A stretch of DNA of 64,000 nt from Cordia subcordata (Eukaryota > Streptophyta > Magnoliopsida > Boraginales > Cordiaceae): contig JAPTOF010000014.1 of assembly GCA_028554755.1 (NCBI GenBank), positions 5,952,001 through 6,016,000 on the forward strand. The letters are read 5' to 3'. Positions 57,467 to 64,000 of this stretch are shown here, piece after piece; position 1 is the first letter of the stretch; each line of letters begins with the position of its first letter. Both the position numbers and the translations under genes were made by a program. Below the pieces are notes generated by a model. That model was given only the letters and a program-made list of their open reading frames with translations, was not told where the DNA came from and searched no databases.

Positions 57467-58395
57467 AACAAAGGTCTTTGGTATTTCAACCAAATCATTT
57501 CTCCTTGCTTTGTTGCTGAGATTAATTTTGTGATTAAATTGGTTATGTAGTATGGTGTACTGTGAATTTATCAGTTAATGATCGAATTCTACTAACTTGA
57601 TTTCTAAACATTTTCAATGTATATGTATAGAAAAAAGAACAATTACAAAATTTAATTGATTTGTCCTTTATTAACAATGTTATAAAACAAAATTAGTGTT
57701 TAAGGGTACAAACATCTTTTTAATCCACCCAATGTTTATAAATAGCTAAAAAGAAGTTAGAGAGTGATGGCTTTTTTTTGTTGCTTATAAACACAATTTT
57801 GCTGACCAACTTATTATAAGCAAATGACAAACACCCACCAATATTTTAATTTTAGAATTTAGATATCACATTGTTAATTACAATTCTTTTTTTTTTTTCA
57901 AACTAGAGTTGGACAGATAAGTATGCCGACGAGTCTAACCCATTTTAACAGGCCTACATTACTTGCGCGGAGGTTGAGTTTTAAGATACTTGGGCCATCA
58001 TATATTCAGTCTCGTGAAACTGGTCCACTGAGAGAGGTTAAATGGGCTCCAAAACATATCTGGTAGAGTACATCAGAGGCCAATTGCTTTAGCCCATAGT
58101 GATGTATTTGGGCTTTGGGGTGAACATGATTTGGGTTTGGTTTAATTTTCACCATGTTTCAATCCAAATCAAAACCAACTTACATTTGCAATAAATCAAA
58201 TGTTCTTTTTATTATTTACATAAGCATGTTGCTTAGTTTGGCTCGGTTTTCAATTTTCCTAAAAAAAATTTAAAAAACTCAAAATTTATAATAAAATTCC
58301 AAAAAAAACCAACACGATCTACTATCTATTTTACAAATTTAAACATAAAAGTTAGTTTGATATTATATGATTTTAGCATTAAAACCAAACACAAG

Positions 58396-58462
58396 AGCAG
58401 TTATAGCTTAGTGATTAAGGTGTTGCAATGAAGCTGTGTGGTCTTGGGTTCAACCAAATCGA
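58396..58462 (+). repeat. tRNA-like/SINE-like segment
   Basis: TATAGCTTAGTGATTAAGG resembles a polymerase III A box and GGGTTCAACC a B box, about 35 bases apart. This is the internal-promoter layout of tRNA-derived SINEs. No tRNA cloverleaf folds convincingly, and no 3' tail or flanking duplication is defined. Confidence 0.4.
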
Positions 58463-59066
58463 AAATTTGATTTAGTTTCGTTTGATTTTGTAGTTTTAAC
58501 CAAATTAAGTACACCTCTACTCAAGCCCTTTGAAATGTCCAAAATTCTCTATTGGTCTTCCTAAAAAGTTTGATTTGTTTCAAATAGTTTCCTTCACATG
58601 GTAAATATTGTTATATGTATATTCCAATTAAACTCGTCACAATAATTGATGGTAATATTTGAGTTTAATTAGTCTTGAATCGAAGAACTTCCACTATTAA
58701 ATAACCAATATGAACTGGCCTTCAATTATTAAGATTGAAAAAACTAAATAATTGAGTACCAGCCCCTCTTAAGCAACACATAGTTTATTCCAAGAAAAAG
58801 TATTCTTCAAAGAAAACAGCCCCCGTTGACTTAAAAGAGAATTATTTTCTATTTTCTAATTCCAGTTTTTTTTAAAAAAAATAAATTTTTTAATTTTTTA
58901 ATAGAAAACTAAGAAAATAGTTGCAAATGTGTTTACTAATTAAAAATAGAAAATAATTTTCCCTTCTATAAAACTAAAAATTGCATTTATTTGTTAATTG
59001 CTTTCAAATGGTTTCTCTTTTATAAAACTAGAAAATATATTGAAAATTTTAGAATCATTTTCAAAG

Positions 59067-59070
<4 letters not shown>

Positions 59071-59106
<36 letters not shown>
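59071..59106. repeat. (TA)n microsatellite
   Basis: About 18 TA units followed by CATACATACA. The small open frames over it are repeat artefacts. Confidence 0.9.
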
Positions 59107-59111
<5 letters not shown>

Positions 59112-59733
59112 CATACAATGCGTATATATGTATATATATACATACATTATCAAAATTATCATTATTTTTTTCTTATTACATGTTGATATAGATAAGAGTT
59201 AAAATTAAGAATTAAATCAAGTCAAAAAAAGGTTAGTAAATAAATAAATAATAATACAATAAGGAGAATTAAATTAACAATCAACTTAAAATTATATAAT
59301 TCTAAGCGTGTTTTAAATGGAGAATTGTTAGATTGCACTTCAAATTTATTAAAAGAAACTTGGAAAACAAACAGAGTTGTTTTTCGCTACTATTTTTTAA
59401 TTTGGAAAATTGTTTACCAATTTTTATTTTAGCAATTTTTTCTGTAAACATGATATTCTATTTTATGTTTTTCATAAAAAAAATTTACTAAGAATCATTC
59501 TAGTTTTTTGTTCGTAAACAAGGTAAATTTTTAGATTTTTCTAACAGAGTTATTATCTAGCTTTGTGGATCGACTAATGCTCCTATATACTTAGGTAATT
59601 TGGACCTTTGTTATTCATCGTTGACCATTTTCTGTACCATCTAGCTTTTATTAAATGAACACTTGAACAAACTAATAACGTCATCATCGAATAATTTTTC
59701 ACTTGAAATTTTCATTTGTATGTGTGTAATTAA

Positions 59734-60144
59734 GAGTCTGTTTGGCTTAACTTTTAGATATTTAAAAATACTTTTTATGAGTTCAAAAGTTAAAAGTAAT
59801 TTGTTTGGCATATTTTCAAAAGAGTTTTTCACATATAAACTGAAACTAAAAAAAAGAAGAAAATCCAAAAGCTCCAATTTGGAGCCTTCTAAAAAGCTAT
59901 CTTCACATCGTGTCAAAAAATATTTTCGTTCATGTTTTTCAAAAATATTACTCCATACTTTTTAAAATCCAATATTATGCTCAAAACAACTAAAAACTCT
60001 ACTACTAAAATATGAGGCTAAACAATCAACGGCATTTATTCACCAACACTTTTACTCAAAGCTATTAAAAGCTCTATAAAGTTATAGTATTAAAAGCTCT
60101 ATACCTCAATAGCTGAAATTCTATAGCTAAACCAAATAAAGCCC
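59734..60144. mobile_element. 411-bp MITE, TTTGG-type inverted ends
   Basis: Start GAGTCTGTTTGGCTTAACT and inverted end GGGCTTTATTTGGTTTAGCT match at most positions and resemble PIF/Harbinger or hAT MITE ends. The flanks (ATTAA and AAGTAA) do not give an unambiguous duplication. Non-coding; the open frames on both strands here are incidental. Confidence 0.6.
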
Positions 60145-61069
60145 AAGTAAAATTTTGGTATGAATAGTGTCCTAATATCATTTAGTTCGTATAAAATCTC
60201 ACATTAATAAGATGCAACACGTGAGTGTAGTTCACACATGAGTTTTTTTAGTTTAAGCTTTCTTTTCTTCAAACTCACACTAATTATTTTGTGTTAATTG
60301 ATTGGAACCAAAATAATGTATGATTAACCCTATACTGATAGTTTTGGTTGCGGATCCAAGATTTCTAAGGCATGATGGGTATCTTTTTCCTTAGGGCATC
60401 AACAACCTTAATGCCTAGTATAATTGGAAGAGTAAATTAACATTATCTTGCTGTTTGCTTGAGTATTAATGATCAAGAAAATTGGATTAAGACACTTTTA
60501 TTTTTAAGAGCCACATTTGGGAGAATTTATTTGAACGATAATTACTAAATATTTCTCCAATATTTTATAAATATTTACCTTCTTTGGGACAAAATATATT
60601 CATTTTTCTCTATGGGATTTTTCATAATGTCATTATAAGTGATTGACATACATGTATTGCGTTCATATGAAGAACAAAACCATCAAAAATAGGCTTCTTT
60701 TAACCAACACAACTCCTACACACACACACACAAAACAAAAAAAAAAAAAATAGAGGGTTATATAGGGAACATGTTGAAACCATGTGGGCCTCATGAATAT
60801 GTTTAACTAATATGCACTTTTATGCTCAACATATGCAATGAGTTACTAATCCATTGCCTTCACAATTTATCACTAGGTATCTATCCCACAAACCTTTTGA
60901 TAAAAAAATTTTACCGACAAGCAATAATTTTTGTGAGGGACGAGCACTAGTTTTGCCATTACTCTTTGCTCTAGATAGCACATGACATCACAGCTCTAGA
61001 TAGCACATGACATCACCTATGAATGTCATCAAAATTTCATAATAATGTTTGTTTTGAGATAATTAATAT
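60145..61069. other. Intergenic DNA with 25-bp tandem duplication
   Basis: GCTCTAGATAGCACATGACATCAC is repeated at 60968-60992 and 60993-61016. (AC)n lies at 60719-60731, followed by an A-run. No genes are seen. Confidence 0.5.
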
Positions 61070-61628
61070 AACATTGCTAAAAGTAGTAAAAAGGAAGGAT
61101 ATGATATTCCTCAAAATTTGGATTTGCTTAATAAGTGGACAATTCCAAAAATTGATCCCAGATTGATATATTCTGTTGGTATTTTTAAAAAACTTGGATT
61201 CAAACAAACTGTGAAAGCGACAGAAGAATCTATCCCAATTCATAATCAAGAATTGACAATTAAATTATTATCTCGAGATGATTGCATATACATCTACTCA
61301 TAAGTTCCTTCACATTGGACTTGCTCAGGTTGCATTCAAACCATTAACATTGTTTGGTTTGCCTGAAAGCTTTATAGCAATATTACGCGATGCACGTAAT
61401 TTTAATTGGAAACAATCTTTAATTAGAATCATGGAATCTAGTCTTGCACATGATCCTATTTATTTTAATGCATATCCAAATCTTCAATTATCTTTATCAG
61501 ATGTCAATATAATTGATGCATTAACATTATATGTTAAAACACTTGGTTATAATTACGCTCTTGGAACAAAAGTTATATGTATCTGTTATAAAGTTTATTA
61601 TAAATGGCTTTGTACTTTTAAATCCTAA
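61070..61628 (+). pseudogene. Endogenous pararetrovirus relic: movement-protein domain
   Basis: Two frames match the movement-protein superfamily of plant pararetroviruses (Caulimoviridae), which moves virus between cells. The first (61118-61303) holds the region before the core. The second (61278-61628, about 116 codons) holds the core with HIGLAQVAFKPL, ILRDARNFNW, IMESSLAHDPIYFNAYPN and the LSLSDVNIIDALTL block. The break between them is a frameshift at about 61280-61300. The motif spacing resembles the florendovirus group in angiosperm genomes. Start, upstream part and all replication genes are absent, so it is an inert genomic fossil. Confidence 0.82.
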
Positions 61629-61679
61629 ATGTAGGATTATGAATACAAATTAGAATGAAACAATAATTTTTTAAACTAA

Positions 61680-62560
61680 TTTTAATAAATCTAAAATAAC
61701 TACTAGGAAATCTATTAAGTGGGATCAAATAAATTTCCCAAAAACATGGATAGTAGAAAATATTATTCCTGTACAACCAAAGGTTAATGACCATTTGGCT
61801 AATGTAATACAAGCACCAGAGGGAACTATTCAAATACAGTTTAGAAATGATAGAAAAAGTTTAGAATATTTTCAGGGACATCTGGAATACCTAGATCTGT
61901 GTCAACACACTCATTTATTTATCCTTTAGATTATGTAGTTGAATTTCCATCTAGGAGTTCAACATCTCAACTAAGGGAATTTGCTAGAGAATCTACCAGT
62001 GAAGAAACCTTGAAAAATAAAATTTATGGATTAAGAATGACTAAAGAAAATATAATTAAATGTGTATATAACAATGACATCAAAGAACCAGAAATAATTG
62101 AATCAGAACTAAACTTCCCAATTTAATGGATAATGAAAAAAATGATTTCAATCTTGGCAATACAGTAAGAAAAATGATTCAAGCTGAATTTTATAGGCTA
62201 ATATTTAAGCCTTTTAGGGATTGGTCATTTGCAAATTTCCCTCCAAAAGAAAGAAAAATCCTTCAAGACCAGTTTTATAATCAACTGGAAGAAATTAACA
62301 AAATTAGAGATTTTATTCCTTGATTTTTATATAATTATTTAAGGTAGTATATAACTATTCTGGAAAGACCTTGGAGACTCAAAAATGGAGAAATAATAGA
62401 ATGTATTTATCCTCCAACAACCCAACCAATAGCATTGGAGAAAAGGGAAAATGACACTTTATGCAAATGCTTTTTATAATATGCAAGAGAATGAAGTTTT
62501 GCCAGTTACTACAAGGCAAATAAATGATGTAACAACAAAATAACTTTTAAAATTTACATT
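61680..62560 (+). pseudogene. Endogenous pararetrovirus relic: region after the movement protein
   Basis: Contiguous with the movement-protein relic. It includes a 75-codon frame (61899-62126), in phase with the movement-protein frame, and a 65-codon frame (62126-62323) that starts in the TAATG where the former stops. Stops and phase changes break the rest up to about 62545. By position this should be the C-terminal end of the viral first polyprotein and the start of the capsid region, but I recognise no CCHC knuckle, protease or RT, so the assignment rests on context. A (TA)n tract follows at 62588-62604. Confidence 0.6.
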
Positions 62561-62674
62561 TAGTCTCAAAAGGAGAACAACTAATCTACATATATATATA
62601 TATAAGTTGTACCCAATAGAGCTCAAAGAGACATGCCATATCAGCTTCTATTGAGAGAGTACAAGTTAATTTTA

Positions 62675-63498
62675 TATTCTCGCAAGTGGGAAGCTATTCT
62701 TGTCTCAGATATTGAGAAGATGCTGGAGCGTTTCAGGATGCATAAAGCTAAGCTTTTGAGTGTGCCGCTTGCTGCTCATTTCAAGTTATCTGCAGATTTG
62801 TCACCTAAAATCGAGGAAAAGGTGAAGCATACGTCTCGTGTTCCATACTCGAATGCTGTTGGTAGCTTGATGTATGCTATGGTGTGCACTCGTCCTAACA
62901 TTTTACATGCAGTTAGTGTTGTGAGCAGGTATGTGGCATCGCCTGGGAAAGTACACTAGGAAGCAGTGAAATGGATAATGAGATATTTACGTGGCACTAC
63001 GAATGTAAGTTTGCTGTTTAGCAAGATGGCTAGAAATTGCGCGAGGTTGGTGGGTTATTGTGATTCAGACTTTGTGAGTGACCTTGATAAGAGAAGATCT
63101 TTGACGGGTTATGTGTTTACTCTCTCTGGATGTGCTATCAGTTGCAAAGCGACAATACAGTCTACTATGACATTGTCAACTACTGAGGCGGAGTACATGA
63201 TAATTGCAGAAGCTGTGAAGGAGGCCATGTGGTTATAGGGCCTAGTTCGTGATCTTGGACTGCAGTAAAATACAAGTATAGTCTTTTGTAGTAGCCTAAG
63301 AATCAGATGTATCATGAGAGGACTAAACACATTGACATCAGATATCACTTTATCAGAGATGTTGTATCACAGGGGATCATATCGGTGCAGAAGATATCTA
63401 CCTATGAGAATCCAGCAGATATGATAACTAAGGTGATTCCAGTCAGCAAGTTCAAGCATTGCTTCGACCTGGTTGCTATTTGCGGTGCGGAGCATTGA
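62675..63498 (+). pseudogene. Copia-4 (Tnt1-like) RT/RNase H fragment
   Basis: 5'-truncated relative of Copia-3. Similarity starts near CGCAAGTGGGAAGC at about 62680. It carries the RT end (VPYSNAVGSLMYAM) and RNase H blocks ([26 protein letters not shown], then [13 protein letters not shown]). Stops lie at 62957-62959 and 63236-63238. A deletion near 63290 removes the DSQSAIHL block. The first stop is in the same Trp codon that is TGA in Copia-3. Confidence 0.88.
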
Positions 63499-63569
63499 AC
63501 CCTTAGGGGCAATTGGCAGCAGGGACGATGATGTGTTGATTAGAGCGAATACGTGCCAAGGTGGAGATT

Positions 63570-63899
63570 TGTTGGATGTTGCCCGTATTCTTGGGCAACA
63601 AGAATAACAAATTACCTTTTGTGCATGTTATCTTATTAGTTTATTACCTTTGTAGCACATAATTAATTAATTGCCTTTTTTGCATAATAGGTTTTAGGAA
63701 ACCTTTGCACTATAAATATATGGCAATACTCATTGTGTTAGGGTGTGAGAGAAACCAGAGTAGAGCTGTGTAATCTTCGCTGATCAATAATGAATTGTTC
63801 TTTGCTGCCCATAGACGTAGGCTTTAAGGCCGAACCATGTAATTTCTCGTGCCCGTTTTCCTTTTCGTATTTTTCGTGTTTGCATGTTTTTCCTCAACA
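63570..63899 (+). repeat. 3' LTR of Copia-4
   Basis: Begins TGTTGGATGTTGCC directly after the same AAGGTGGAGATT polypurine tract as Copia-3, and ends CCTCAACA. The U3 half is diverged from Copia-3; the U5 half (GTGAGAGAAACCAGAG, GGCCGAACCA) is well conserved. It shows no plastid insertion. Confidence 0.9.
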
Positions 63900-64000
63900 C
63901 CTTTTATATTCAATTTTTATTATTTCAAAATATCCAAATCAACTATGATTTTTTCGAGAAACATTCAATTTAACTCCTGTCATTAAATATTTAACCAAAT
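63900..64000. other. Unassigned flank
   Basis: AT-rich with nothing recognised. No duplication can be tested because the partner end of Copia-4 is missing. Confidence 0.4.

Larger units (their letters stand above)
57483..59733. other. Intergenic DNA
   Basis: AT-rich. It contains a tRNA-like segment (58396-58462) and a (TA)n tract (59071-59106). No genes are seen. Confidence 0.4.

Noticed and set aside
58396..58462. A functional tRNA gene
   Set aside because: A- and B-box-like strings are present but the arms do not pair into a cloverleaf, so it is at most a tRNA-derived repeat.
59641..59965. Open frames of 91 and 100 codons on opposite strands
   Set aside because: They overlap a MITE with inverted ends, are Lys/Ser/Phe-rich AT-driven translations, and match no family.

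Overview
This window is nuclear DNA of a flowering plant, most likely a eudicot; I cannot name the species. It is AT-rich, its one clear multi-exon gene has plant-type GT-AG introns, and most of it consists of nested plant transposable elements (Ty1/copia, LINE, CACTA, MULE-like, Harbinger-type MITEs). It also carries a plastid ycf1 fragment and a relic of an endogenous plant pararetrovirus. There are only three credible host genes: a membrane RING-H2 (ATL-type) ubiquitin ligase at 14076-14633 (+), a secreted S-protein homolog (self-incompatibility S1 family) at 17197-17673 (-), and a five-exon ESCRT-III gene, VPS2.1/CHMP2-like, at 52734-56604 (-).

Layout. 1-3.1 kb: a 77-bp tandem duplication, a CpG-rich patch and a decayed LINE (+). 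4.0-10.9 kb: an old copia element (-) whose 3' LTR carries a 782-bp Harbinger-type insertion with TTA duplications. 11-17.7 kb: the gene island (RING-H2 and S-protein homolog) with two fold-back elements and a 21-bp perfect inverted repeat. 18.2-31.4 kb: a tandem AT-rich repeat, split by an LTR-like element, itself split by a structurally complete Sirevirus-like copia (20748-30503; TSD GTGTT) that carries an extra ORF between pol and the 3' LTR. 31.4-31.8 kb: a long TATATG-type microsatellite. 31.8-42.2 kb: a minus-strand LINE split by a Tnt1-like copia (32066-39546; TSD GCCAT) and by a 549-bp MULE-like element (9-bp TSD); the copia's 3' LTR is split by about 1.97 kb of plastid ycf1. 42.2-49 kb: another decayed copia (-), split by a CACTA element and by a 1.47-kb solo LTR (TSD CATCA). 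49.7-51.7 kb: two direct copies of an LTR-like repeat. 52.5-56.8 kb: the VPS2.1 gene, with a 5'-truncated LINE carrying a 16-bp TSD less than 400 bp upstream of its start codon. 57.5-61 kb: intergenic DNA with a MITE and a tRNA-like (SINE-like) segment. 61.1-62.6 kb: endogenous pararetrovirus relic (movement-protein region). 62.7-63.9 kb: 3' end of a second Tnt1-like copia with its LTR.

The three host genes are functionally unrelated. The main value of the window is its insertion stratigraphy: many events have exact target-site duplications or a paralogous empty site, so their relative ages can be ordered. The least ordinary items are the extra ORF and GC-rich palindrome arrays of the Sirevirus-like element, the ycf1 insertion inside an LTR, the pararetrovirus relic, and an unassigned 21-bp-arm hairpin between genes. 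I found no evidence of a wholly new biological system.
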